Made by a program: the position numbers and the translations under genes
In this document: positions 24,022-34,616 of the stretch, in pieces
How the letters are laid out: each line of letters starts with the position of its first letter
How positions within the stretch are numbered: position 1 is the stretch's first letter
Notes under the pieces: generated by a model
The model's input: only the letters and a program-made list of their open reading frames with translations
Database searches by the model: none
Told to the model about the DNA's origin: nothing
From: Alloascoidea africana
Taxonomy: Eukaryota; Ascomycota; Alloascoideomycetes; Alloascoideales; Alloascoideaceae
NCBI GenBank assembly: GCA_030581615.1
Contig: JAKTTT010000033.1
Span: forward strand, 1-64,000
Direction: 5' to 3'
Length of the DNA stretch: 64,000 nucleotides

Positions 24022-24378
24022 GGCTACAGGAATCGGTGGGTCATAGGCGAAAGTTGTAAGAGGCCTGGCGGTTTTGGCAAAGATTGACCAGAATTGGTTT
24101 CCAGCGGTTAAACGAACTAACTGTAAACAATCGCAGTCCTCGGGTGTGTGGGTGTATATGCAACCAACCGGATACGGTGTATGCATGGAGCCAAAGGAGG
24201 AAACCGGAACAAGACAAAGATCTAGTGCTTGCCTAGAAAATGGTTTCTTAAGGGAAAGGGGTGATTAAATCTATAACAAATGTTCCTATTTATCATGAAA
24301 AAATGGCGCTCAACTAACTCATCCAAACTTGCGAAAAATAAAAAATAAAAATAAAAAAGGCATGATACACATAGTGGT
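24022..24378. other. intergenic
   Basis: Spacer between two minus-strand genes; it should hold the kinesin-like promoter and the 3' end of the bHLH gene. An AT-rich run (aaataaaaa repeats) lies at about 24335-24360. Confidence 0.55.
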
Positions 24379-26679
24379 CTAAACTTTAGATATTGCGAGC
24401 GGCTCAGGGGTTGAATCCGTGTCTATTGACATTTGCAGCGAGGCTGATTCTGGAGACTCAGACTTGACATCGGTTGCCGTGCTTGTGGTACTGCTTGGAG
24501 ATTCTTCTCCATTTTTGTCTCCTTCCAATCGCTGCTGCAAAGAAAACTGTAAAAACTTTATGTATTGAATAGCGCCTTCAACAATTTCGGTTTTCGAAGG
24601 GTTTGCGCTTATTGATATCATCTCTAGTGGATTTTTAGCCGTTAAACTTTTCTTCCATTCCTTAGACTTGTTTATCTTCCCGTTGTTTCCCCCTTTCCCT
24701 TCTCCTTTTCTACTGGTCTTTTTTCCCGCGGAACTTGCCTCCTTTGGCAGTAAAAGAGACAACTCGCCAAGTGCCGCATTTAAGCGGTTCCGTCTTTCCT
24801 GTTCTGCTAACTTGTGAGATTTCTGCCGGGTCGATATGGAACTGTTAATGTCGGTTGAGTACTTTAGGCCCAGTTGGTTGATATTTCCCTCAAGTATGTT
24901 TTGGTAATTGGATTTTGTTGTTAAAAGCGTCACAAAGTCTGTGTTTGATTCATTAACTGAGGAGCTCCTAGATTGTCGATGTTGTACCGCTCCATTGTCC
25001 CCTTTTCCATTCCCATTTGCTAGTCCAGAGCCAGATCCACCCTTTTGTGGGGCGATCCCAACACCTGGTGATCTGGGTAACAACAAGGGGGAAGAGGAAG
25101 AAGTCTGAAGTTGAGACTGCGAATGACTCTGCTTAACCATTGGCGACATCTTTGGAACAATTGAAACAGGCGTGCCACTGGTGGAAGCTCGTCGTATGTG
25201 AGAATTTAATCGTTGAGAGGGTACTTTGGTCGCTCTAGGGTCAGATGAATCGGTAAGGTCATCGTTTAGCGTCTCTTTTGGAGACCTACCATGATTTAAG
25301 CTAGATCTTTGTTGATCAGTCTGGCGTATAAGAGATGTTGGTTTAGAAGTTACAGGTCTAAATTTCATCAGACTGGCTGGGGTAGCCCTCAGAATTTGCG
25401 AATCCTGAATCTTTTCTTCCTTTGAGGATTGCTGTGGTTTATCGTTTGTGCTATTCTCAGAGGAAGCATCCAAACTAATATCTACATCAGGAGTCATGCA
25501 ATTCTTACCTGGAAAAGTCATTGGCGATGCTTCATTCGCGGCAGAGGAAACTTCAACCGAGGAAGGGGTTGAGAAGTTCATACTAGAAAACGAATAATTA
25601 GAGGACATCATAGAATTTGCCGTTGAAGACAAAGTTGTACTTGATGATCCAGATGAAAGAGACAATCTCTGTCCATTCGCGCCCAATTGATTGGCATCTG
25701 CTATAGCAGCCTCAGGCAGGCGAACAGGGTATAGTGCTGTGCTTGACGATCTGTTCATATCAGCAGTTGCCAATGGCGATGAGATCTTTGGTATTGATTG
25801 TCTATGGGACACACCGTTAGAATACTTGATGGCCGGCGAAAACTTTGAGGTCCTGCGAGAATGTGCTGCCATTATCGGAGTGGTGGCCGGATAAGGTGTG
25901 CTTCTAGATCTCTTGTTGGAGCCGGATGAGTTTCTCCTTGCATTCGGCTGTATGTCTTGTTGACAAGAGCCGGCGAAGAAAGAAGTTTGAGGCAAGGAAA
26001 CAGCAGATTCATCGTATACAGATCGTCTTTGCAATGTCATTTTATGAGTTATGGACTCCCGTAGCCGGGGGTTGGAGTTTGGAGTGTCCATTGCTGGTGA
26101 TGAAAGAGGACTAAAGTACTGGCTTTGTGTGTGGGGTGCTGAGGGATGGGGATCGGATATATTACCCACTGACGTAGCACCAGCCAGTGGAGAACCGTCT
26201 TCTCCATACATTGGCGTCATCAGAGGAGTGAACTCATGGAGAGGTTGGAGAGTGCTGTGTTCTGATGGGGGCATAGCTGTGTTTATTGGTATGAATTGTT
26301 TGAGGTAGCCACTGTTGGAGGTGGCCACCGAGAGACCAGGACTCTGTGACTGGGACGAGAGGATTGGTTCAGTCATCATGACCGGTTGAAACGACGAGGT
26401 AACTGAGGTGTTGTTAAGATATTGGTTCATCTCCGTCTCCAAAGTGTCAAAATTCAGGTCCATGCTCATGGAGCTGTTTATGTCTTGTGGCTCTTGGTGT
26501 CTGGTGAAGTTGGCGTCGATTCCAGAGTACTGGAAGGATGAATCAACCATCATGTCTGTTCCCATGTTCTTGTTCATCATGTCTTCTGCCATCTGAGTGA
26601 TTCCATGGCCAGAAATGTTTGTTTCTTCAGATCTGGTGGAAACAGGAAAACCTTGAGAAGTCATTCTGCCGTCTTCCAT
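24379..26679 (-). CDS. PHO4: bHLH transcription factor, Pho4/NUC-1 type
   Basis: Probable DNA-binding activator of phosphate-starvation genes. The 766-residue protein is mostly disordered and rich in Ser, Thr, Asn and Pro. The bHLH lies near the C-terminus (about 618-712). Its basic region RQKSHKLAEQERRNRL has the His-Glu-Arg triad that reads E-boxes (CACGTG), as in Pho4's SHKHAEQARRNRL. The preceding KYSTDINSSISTRQKS and the helix 2 segment KTEIVEGAIQYIKFLQ also fit Pho4/NUC-1. The loop is long (about 45 residues, Lys/Gly-rich), as known in this family. I chose the first ATG (MEDGRMTSQGF); the frame stays open further upstream but without another ATG. Other bHLH families are possible but fit less well. 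Confidence 0.82.
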   Translation of the reverse strand: MEDGRMTSQGFPVSTRSEETNISGHGITQMAEDMMNKNMGTDMMVDSSFQYSGIDANFTRHQEPQDINSSMSMDLNFDTLETEMNQYLNNTSVTSSFQPVMMTEPILSSQSQSPGLSVATSNSGYLKQFIPINTAMPPSEHSTLQPLHEFTPLMTPMYGEDGSPLAGATSVGNISDPHPSAPHTQSQYFSPLSSPAMDTPNSNPRLRESITHKMTLQRRSVYDESAVSLPQTSFFAGSCQQDIQPNARRNSSGSNKRSRSTPYPATTPIMAAHSRRTSKFSPAIKYSNGVSHRQSIPKISSPLATADMNRSSSTALYPVRLPEAAIADANQLGANGQRLSLSSGSSSTTLSSTANSMMSSNYSFSSMNFSTPSSVEVSSAANEASPMTFPGKNCMTPDVDISLDASSENSTNDKPQQSSKEEKIQDSQILRATPASLMKFRPVTSKPTSLIRQTDQQRSSLNHGRSPKETLNDDLTDSSDPRATKVPSQRLNSHIRRASTSGTPVSIVPKMSPMVKQSHSQSQLQTSSSSPLLLPRSPGVGIAPQKGGSGSGLANGNGKGDNGAVQHRQSRSSSVNESNTDFVTLLTTKSNYQNILEGNINQLGLKYSTDINSSISTRQKSHKLAEQERRNRLNAALGELSLLLPKEASSAGKKTSRKGEGKGGNNGKINKSKEWKKSLTAKNPLEMISISANPSKTEIVEGAIQYIKFLQFSLQQRLEGDKNGEESPSSTTSTATDVKSESPESASLQMSIDTDSTPEPLAISKV

Positions 26680-28872
26680 GCCCCCCAACAAAGTCTCAGC
26701 TGACCGTCGAACAAAAGAGAAGACAAGGCTCACGTCAATAGCAATATGAAGAGAGTCGCAAAGGACGAGGATGCAGATGCGATATAAGTTTCTGGAATGG
26801 GCAGCTTCCGACGAGCTAGGGTGGATGTTGGACTGGGATGAGCAGTTTCCAAGAAAGCCCAGAGCAGTGTACTAATTTCTCTAGAGCTTCCGTCCCAAAC
26901 AGGAAATCGTGCACAAGCCTTTCCCTGCATGTGGCCCGGGTAACTCCACCTCATGGGGCTCTGCGATCTGAGACACGGGGCCACATGGCTCTCTAGTTCA
27001 CAAAGAGGCCTTCAGCAAGGGCGAGGGCCGTGGCGGTGACGGCGGCGGCGGCGGCGGTGATGCGAGACGGGCGCTGGGAATGGCGGAGGAGGGCGCGGTG
27101 AACAGCAGAGACACCCTGGAGCTGGGTTCCCCAGAGTGCCCGTTCTGGTAAACATCTGGTCGTATCTGTCTTCACATTCTTGCAATGTGCCAGGCAAATT
27201 ATCTGCTTGCCAATGGCACTTGTAAACCCAGAGCAGAGACAGGGAAATTGTCTTGTGTAGAAATAAAAGTCAATTACCGTAGGTTTGTCATGCCAATGGC
27301 AGCATTGAACACAACCAAGGGTTTTGTTTACAAGGGAAAGCATTATTCAGAGGTTAATGTTAGATGCCTCATTGACTATGAGTGGCTGAACCCAGGTTAG
27401 ACCAAACCATAATCTATTTTTCTTCATCACACAATCGGACTTCCGGTGTGTGACAGTAGCTTTATCAAAGATAAGCGTTTCTTGACTTGTCACACTAGAT
27501 ATTATCAAATGTGGTAAAAAGTCACAAAGTTTGTAAAATACCTTGTCAACTTTCTAATCACTAGAGCTTGGCTGTTATACTTTAATACAAATCCTAGATG
27601 TGGAACGCCAGTTATCCGAGCTTATATTACAGCGAAGATCTGGGTATAAAGAGCTTCCCCACCTAACTCTAATCGAAATTCATCCTTGGTTCCATTTGAC
27701 ACAAACTGCTGGTCAACCAGACCAACCAAGAAAGCAGCAAACAGAAACGATAAAAGAAAGAGCAGAATTAAACTTGGTTTTGCTTCATGCCATGGAATTG
27801 ACGGGTAAATTCCATTTTTATTCTAATGAAAACGTAAAAAATCATTGAAAAAGGGTTGCATTCTATCTGTCCTGTGCAATGGAAGTAGTCACTGGCATTT
27901 ATGTCTCTGCAGAAAGAAACAAGATGGTAAAAGGATGTACCTGAAAGGGAGGTCTCGAAGGTTGGACATGAAAAATGTCTTTACCCATCGTCATTGAGAT
28001 GCCATCAGGAGATTGTGAATCGAATCCAAGCGACGATTTCTTTTCCATACACCCAGTCAAGTGTCTGTAAAGTTGGTCACTACTGGCATTATCAAATTTT
28101 ATGGTTTAAACCATCAAAATATGTCGACTCTTTACTTGCTGAGGACAGGAGCCCTAACAACTCCTTGCTATGTTTGCTCAAAGATCGTCACCAAAAGCTG
28201 GATTCTGTCTCTTGTCTCTAAAGCTGATACACCCTGGGCAATTTTAGGGGAATCTGTCCGTCTTATCCCTCTGAACAAAGAATATCCTTTCAATTACTCC
28301 AATATTCTAACACAAAATTGAGCTGGTACTGGACACAAACTATGCTGTCCCCCGAGAAAAGCAAAACCAACGACCAACAGTCGCAAATTAATCTTCACTT
28401 CTTTTCAAGTCTTGTTTCAATTGAAGAAATATTAGAGATACCGATACCCAAAGTGGAAAACCCACTTTATTCCAAGCCATCTTGGAGGTCATGAATTTAG
28501 AAGTGTCGCGTGCTCACAAAACTGACTGAGCCCCAAGTTTTGACTCTCTGTTCAGACCATAAAAAGAGAAAAATGGGTTCTACACAGCTGGCACACACTA
28601 TCTGAGATCTAATTTACACTCAAACTTAAGAGTAGAAAAACGTTAACTCATGTTGGGTATAGATGAAAGCGTACATTAACAGTCAAGAAGAAATCTAACA
28701 AGGCTAAACAAAACTTAGGAACGTTATGATGTAAAGAGGAAAAAACAAGTCTTCAAAATGCACATACACAAGTCGAAATAAAGACTTGTATGTTAATTTG
28801 CGAATCTGTGTTATATGGCGATAACCAAACCATATACATATCGCATTTCTTTTTTATTCATTGCCATATTTA
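26680..28872. other. long intergenic region with short GC-rich island
   Basis: About 2.2 kb between two minus-strand genes. A GC-rich patch at about 26990-27130 contains a (GGC)n run at 27043-27057. Frames across it (up to 116 codons, minus) give Ala- or Arg-rich peptides with no family similarity. The remainder is AT-rich with no recognised gene or RNA. It is long for this genome and may hold the regulatory region of the PHO4-like gene. Confidence 0.55.
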
Positions 28873-30319
28873 TTATCTTGTCAATGATCCCGAGGTTAGA
28901 AATTGCTTCAACTTTTTTAGCATCTCTATTCGGTGAAGCCTCCCAGAAACTATTGTATACAGGGCTAGTATCACAACCAGGTCAAAAAGAAGATGTTTTG
29001 TCACCGACCACAGAAACTTTGCAATTGGCGACCACCATGGCTTGTCCTCCTTTTTACTAGGTTCACTCCCATTTTCAGACCCATCTGCAGAGTGTTGAGG
29101 CCTGTATTTATAAATATAATAGTCTCCAATCTTGTGAGGAACATGCCCAGGAAGACTGGTGCTGTTTAAAGTTCTATCACTTTCGTCATATCTTGAGGTA
29201 TACCTTCGATTCGCATTAGAAGGCCCTAGATGGCCACTTTCTGGCTGGGAGTTTCGTAATATACTGTCCAAAATCAATTCTTGGGTATTCTTATATCTCC
29301 CCATGTTGTTCCCACTGGCAATACTGCCTTTATCACTGGCGGCATTTCTCTTCAAAGAATCAACCTCTTCACTTAGAGACTCCAGAGCAAGCGTGATTTC
29401 TCTTTTCCATCTTTTTAATCCAAGCCCATCGAGAGATGCCGAATTACGGCCTTTGGAATAAGAGGAAACAGCATCTACAAAGCTTCCTGAAGTAATAGAG
29501 GGAGATCTCCTCTCGGGTTTGGAAAAGTTGAGGCTGGAATACTGTCCAATATCACTGTGATATCCTTCTCTGATGCTTCCACGGCGTAAAATGTCTCTGT
29601 GAATCTCCCTGGTGAGGTCAAGATTATTTAAACTCCCTGCGGTGGAACCCAAAACCGCGGCCGCCGCATTGCTAATAGTGTTGCTATTGTCGCCAACAAT
29701 ACCGCTGGATGAGCCTAGGGGAGGTGAGTCATCGGTAGGCTCTACATCCCGTATCTGGTCCCAGAGATATTCCAATTCGGAGAGAAGTTCTCGCGCCTCG
29801 TGCGTACCACTGGCGTACAGCTTCATTGTCTCGATGAGAAAAGAGATGTACCTTCTTTTCGCCTCCGATTTCGAAATACCCTCTTGTGCTTTCCAAGCAT
29901 CCCTATACAATGGATTAGTTTCATGGGATAAAGGGGGAGGTTGTATGCAATTAATTTTGTTGCTTCTTGCTCACCACTTTCTTCGAGCCGCCTCTTCCTC
30001 GGGGCTGTTTCCCTTTGGTCTGGCCATGATTCCTGCGACATCACCCTCTAAGCCATCAAAACTCGTTAGAAGAAAACAAAACTGAAACCATCGCATTAAA
30101 AATTAATTGCACACCTGTAGATTGTTTGTATAGTCCATATAGATGTATTCTGCTTTCTATAGGAGGCCGGGGAAGAGATCCATAGCCACTTTTGGTGGAT
30201 AGTGTCTTTATTGTGGATATTGCCTTTGCAAAGACACGATCTAGAAAGCAGGATTGGTGTCAGCGAGTTCAAGGTTGTCGTTGGGGTTTGTCTCTTAGCT
30301 TACCAATAGAATCAGACAT
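28873..30319 (-). CDS. ATG37: Acyl-CoA-binding peroxisomal protein Atg37 (ACBD5-like), four exons
   Basis: Peroxisomal membrane protein with an acyl-CoA-binding domain; in Komagataella Atg37 is needed for pexophagy and its animal relative is ACBD5. Minus-strand exons: 30304-30319 (16 nt), 30115-30240, 29975-30047, 28873-29902, giving 414 residues, all in phase. The joins rebuild a full ACB domain: MSDSIDRVFAKAISTIK, RIHLYGLYKQSTEGDV, ARRKWDAWKAQEGISKSEAK and YISFLIETMK, with the Tyr/Lys residues (YxxYKQ, KWDAW) that contact acyl-CoA. A Ser-rich middle and a short coiled region follow. A hydrophobic segment LLFDLVVILALYTIVSG near the C-terminus should anchor it in the membrane, with a short Lys-rich tail. 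Length and topology match Atg37. Donors are GTAAGC, GTGTGC and GTGAGC. Confidence 0.9.
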
Positions 30320-31220
30320 GGTTTTTGGTGTTTTGGTGCCGTCTGCTCTTCTTGGCTTGAGATGGGAGAGAAATCACCAATCGAGTTTAGCTTGGAAGGA
30401 GTAGGTGTTTCTCGAATGATTGGATCACTTTTCACAATTTTGTCCTCCAATCCACCAGTATATATGCTTTGGATTATATTCGCCTCTAAGAGGATTCAAC
30501 AGATAAATATGAGAAATCAGGGTGTGTTGAAGCTTGCTTCTCAGAGCATGTTGGAATGAGCAAAAACGTTCCATTGATCATTATATTATCACAGTGCACC
30601 ACAACCACACACCCTCGAGATAAAAACAGCGACCAGACCGAGGAATTCAGCAATGGCAGACAAGAACGAGACACACGAATGGAGGTCTTAAAGTGGGCAG
30701 GAGCATGGGAAAATAGATACGTTGTACAGTACAACCTTCATAATTTTTATATTACTAGTATATGCGTACTCTCGTCAGGCAATCGCAAGGAGATTGCGTA
30801 AAAATTCTGCGTGCGCATTGGCAACAAAATGTCAGGGAAAAAGTGAAAAAAATAAGAGGACCACAATATCCATGGGGAAAGAATATTGAGGTGAGTAAGT
30901 GCCTATCAATCTTGTTTGCACCAAAATAGGAAGCAGGTATAGCTTCATTGAAAATGAAGACCTGCCACCAGAGTGTTGGCAAACTGTGCTATAAAGAAGT
31001 GAGACAAGGAAAAAAAGAATGGCCGTGGATGGACGTTCTCTACAGGCCACTGATGCAGAGGATACTGCAAATGTCCATTGCATGGGGATCAACTTCCTCA
31101 GAAGAAGTGGGCGTTGATATTGAGCATTAAAAAGCCGTGGAAAAACTGTTCAAAGGCGGAATGTTAAGTTCAACTGTATGAGCATTAAACGTTATATAAA
31201 TCTTTTGTACATCAATCCAT
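30320..31220. other. intergenic, no convincing gene
   Basis: Region between the ATG37 start and the RPL12 3' end. Short frames exist on both strands. A plus-strand 44-codon frame from ATG 30762 (MRTLVRQSQGDCVKILRAHW) ends near a perfect GTAAGT, but no credible acceptor follows. Nothing else recognised. Confidence 0.5.
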
Positions 31221-31782
31221 TTACTCTTCAGGGACTAGATCAAAAGTTGTTATCAGTTAGTAAGATAGATTCACAAACAGGCAAAAAAAGTTGCTTACCA
31301 TCAATGTCACCATTGTTAATGGCATCAATAATGTCATGAGGGTTTTGACCATCGACACGACAGCCAACAGATTGAGCAGTTCCCAGTATTTCCTTAGTAA
31401 CACCAGCAAGATCCTTAGCAAACGACTTGTCTCTCATCTGGCGGGCAATATCAAAAATCTCCTCCAAAGGAATGTTCCCGCTGTGCTTGATGTTCTTCTC
31501 CTTCTTTCGGTCTCTTGGAGGCTCTTTCAGAGCAGTGATGACCAGCGAAGAAGCAGATGGAACAACAGAAACTTTGGCTTGACGGTTCTGAATTGTGAGC
31601 TGAACGGTAACTTTGATACCCTTGAACTTGGTGGTTGCCTTTGCAATATCTTCACCAACCTTCTTGGGAGATAAACCAAGAGGTCCGATCTTGGGAGCAA
31701 GAGCAGATGATGCACCGACCTCACCACCGGTTGCTCTCAGGTAGATAATCTTTACCTCATTAGGATCGAACTTTGGTGGCAT
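31221..31782 (-). CDS. RPL12: 60S ribosomal protein L12 (uL11)
   Basis: Ribosomal protein of the GTPase-associated centre, binding 25S rRNA at the stalk base. Exon 1 is 31299-31782 and exon 2 is 31221-31234 (14 nt). The 64-nt intron has donor GTAAGC and a TTACTAAC branch. The join changes the end to GDIDVPEE and gives 165 residues, exactly the length of yeast Rpl12; unspliced reading would add a spurious tail. The N-terminus [35 protein letters not shown] and the C-terminal domain motif [19 protein letters not shown] are diagnostic. The promoter carries HomolD/HomolE-like elements and a CACGTG box (listed separately). MAK10 lies 199 bp upstream on the same strand. Confidence 0.97.
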
Positions 31783-31887
31783 TGTTGCTTGTGTTCACTT
31801 ACAGAAGATGGGTTTCCAGTATTTGAAAGAGTTGTTACTATCCCATCCAGATTCGAACCCGTGCTGAAATCTACGCAGAAAACCCAG

Positions 31888-31934
31888 CAGTCACATACAT
31901 GAACACTCAGCCCTAGCCCTATTATTTACACGTG
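31888..31934 (-). promoter_or_regulatory. HomolD-, HomolE/Tbf1- and E-box-like elements of RPL12
   Basis: Read toward RPL12 (minus strand), a CACGTG box (31929-31934) is followed by TAGGGCTAGGGCT (31909-31921) and TGTGACTG (31888-31895), 106-152 bp before the ATG. TGTGACTG is identical to the inverted HomolD box of fission yeast ribosomal protein genes. The GGGCTAGGGCT repeat resembles HomolE (AGGGTAGGGT) and Tbf1 sites. CACGTG would suit Cbf1. Motifs are seen directly; factor binding is inference. Confidence 0.65.
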
Positions 31935-31981
31935 ATGAACTCTATTTGGGGGGGAGAAATCTAAGTCTGACATATTTTGCT

Positions 31982-34616
31982 CTATTTTGCAACTTTGTCC
32001 ACTTTAATAGTTGGGAAAAACTTGCAACCAGAACTGCTCAAGTTCAATTTGTAATCATCAGGATTAAAATCTGGTGCTGAAAGAGTTCTGTGTGCCATCA
32101 TTGCGCTGACACCTATGCCCACACTGCATTTGATCAATTCCTTGACCTCTTTGTTTGCCTGTTCGATAATAAATGGGATTAATGGATTCAGAGAGCCTTC
32201 TGCTGCCAAGTTTCTCTGAAGAAGTTCAAAAGCGGTTCTGGATGTTTTGGTTATTTCAGACACGACACGTAGTGTAGATTGTGAATTGTTTAAGCGTTTG
32301 ATAATTTGACCTCTTGTCTCTTTCCATTGTGGGAAAGTGGGGAATTCTGGCACACCCACTGTTGAAAAAGGTTTCATTCGTAGTCCATATTGTAGTTCAG
32401 AGGTTGTAAATTGTGCAATTGGTTTTTTTATTATCTTCTTCTCCTCCAATGTTAGAGCAATAAAGTACTGAGCCATGCACAGGCTTTTCAGTCCATCATA
32501 TCTCAATCGAAGATTGGCAAAATAATCAATCGCATTTCTCGTTTGTGCTTTTAATGCCGTCTTTGCATCTTTTTCTTCCTGTGTCAGAGTCTTCTTCTTC
32601 TTTGGCTTCTTTTTAAGTTTATCCAAAGACTGTTGTAGATACGCATTTATTCGATCAATGTGGTTAACCATGACGTTGCAGAGATATTCTCCATACCAAT
32701 ACATCAATGAATATTCCCAAGGCTTATAGAGCTCTAGTCCAAACCCTCCAAAAACAAAATCAATCATTACAGATAGTTTCCAAAAGAACACAAAAGAAGA
32801 AATTGGCATCGCAGATAGCGAAGTGCCAGCTTCTCCCTTCATCAAGTCGCACAGCCCGTAATTGGATTCTAATTCAATTTCTAATTTCTCGGACTAATCA
32901 AGTCTGTTAGTTCAGTACTTTAAAAACTTGCCCAGATTAACATACCATAACTTGAAGTGAATCCCAGGCAACAATCTGATGAGAAAGTCCAGATTGTTGT
33001 CGACATGGGTTATAACTTCCCTTTGCAATCCATTCCACAAATCCACCAGTTAAACTACCCAAAAAACTCTGTATCAACAAAAGTATTTCACTATTGTCAT
33101 TTTTCAACAATGTACCAAAAAATCGCGAACTGCAAGTTGTTTCTTGTAAAAGTCTAACAATTAGATCAATAAGTGTTAATGAAGTATCAAGAACCGTGCT
33201 ATCATTCCGAAGAAGATAGAGCTGGAGGAAAGATCTTGAATAAGGTGTAGGAAGTGGGTCTTTTGATGAAAAGTAATGTACAAAGTCCACGATTTCCCTA
33301 ACATTGCTGAAATGCTTGAGTTGAAGAATTTCTTGAACTTCAACAATTATGGTCTTTATAAAGCCAAAAGTTTTCTCAAGTGTACAGTCCTTGTAATCCA
33401 CTAGAGGTCGAGGTGGGGTACTATTGGAATGGTTGATTTGAACTTTTCTACTAAAACAACCAGATACTGACGGAAGCTTTGCAATGTGCTCTTCATTCAC
33501 ATCTGATTGAATTCCTTGTACTAGAAGTAACGTCTCGTTAAGGATAGCCTCCCGATCAGAGAATTTTATTAGGCTTGAAATGACCATCAAGTCTTTGCCA
33601 ATCTTGACCATGGAAAGCAACAACTCTGCGGAGCGACTCCCTTGTTCTTCATCTTTCAATTCATCTACAAGTTGTTCCATAGAGCTTACTGCACTTGTCA
33701 CCTCTGCTAATAATTTTTCCGAATCGATACAGCTCAAAAAATCAAAATCCATAGTTTGTAAGAAAATATCTTCCTCTTCTATAATGACTCCAGCCTTGCA
33801 GAACGTCAACATTGTTCCAATAAACTGTGAAATACTGAGGACAAAGCCTCTCAGTACTTCATGAACCAGTCGAAAATTAGGCTCTTTCTCATGATCTTTT
33901 ATCTTGTTCTGACCAAACTGACAGCCTTCCAAATCAAGGGATTTAGAATAATTTGTCAATAGCTCTTCAATGTAAGCGCAAGAAAGTAGGGTCTGAGGCA
34001 AGGAAGAACCATTTAACCATGATATCAACGAATTGAAAATACGATTGGAAATCCAGAGAACTTCATCCACTGTTCGGGTTTTGGAACAATCGAATTTCAA
34101 CTCATCATCGGTCAACTCGATTAGCCCCGTGTCCATCGTTGGATTCATTATCTTTGTGTCTCGTTCCAAAATAGCATATACAATTAGTTACGTTTTCATC
34201 TCCTGATTTAAACTCGTTTTCCCCATACCTCTAAAGCATGTGTCCCATTTCTCAGGTTAAAAGTCTCTGATTTGCATAACATCCCTTGCTCCAAATCTGA
34301 AAAGATTCCCCCTCCCCATGTTAATTAAATGAAGTTGGTATTTCAACAAATAAATGATACGCACTGAAAGAACTATCCATGAACATTTTGGTCACATCTG
34401 TGTACTTTCCAGAATCTAAACCTGAGGTGTCGCCAGGCCTATATCCGGTCTCGCTACTCATCTCTGGCAGTGAGTTGTTGCCATTATCAGATAAGCCATT
34501 TGAAGAAAGAGACTTGTCTAAAAACAATTTTGTTGTCAGTATCATTAAATCGAATTAATACAAAGAGATATATATGTAATGTCTTGTCGGTACGTACCTG
34601 TTGGTAGTAACCCCAT
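31982..34616 (-). CDS. MAK10: NatC acetyltransferase auxiliary subunit Mak10/Naa35, five exons
   Basis: Large auxiliary subunit of the NatC N-terminal acetyltransferase (with Naa30 and Naa38), a ribosome-linked cytosolic enzyme. Minus-strand exons: 34598-34616 (19 nt), 34365-34517, 34229-34296, 32946-34151, 31982-32893; 785 residues, all in phase. The joins build the Mak10 N-terminus: YTDVTKMFMDSSFN, then GMLCKSETFNLRNGTHALE, then IMNPTMDTGLIEL, like LFEGTHSLE and MDPKMDAGM in relatives. Then LISWLNGSSLPQTLLSCAYI (compare LITWLEGHSLAQT), GFGLELYKPWEYSLMYWYGE and the C-terminal CKFFPTIKVD are conserved. Donors are GTACGT, GTGCGT, GTATGG and GTATGT. The third intron must use its second AG after the branch site, since the first gives a stop. 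The first two exons are the least certain. Confidence 0.88.

Noticed and set aside
24022-24186. Upstream in-frame ATG extending the kinesin-like protein by 55 residues
   Set aside because: The extension has odd composition and no family match; MNFNNDSRAS is the better start.
26990-27343. 116-codon minus-strand frame with an Ala-rich end
   Set aside because: The Ala run is the translation of a GGC repeat; no signal peptide, no family and no supported splice partner.
31831-31925. tRNA-like signals (GGGTTCGAATC B-box-like plus GGGCTGAGTG A-box-like) on the minus strand upstream of RPL12
   Set aside because: The acceptor and T stems do not pair, and the A-box-like part is better explained by the HomolE/HomolD-like promoter elements.
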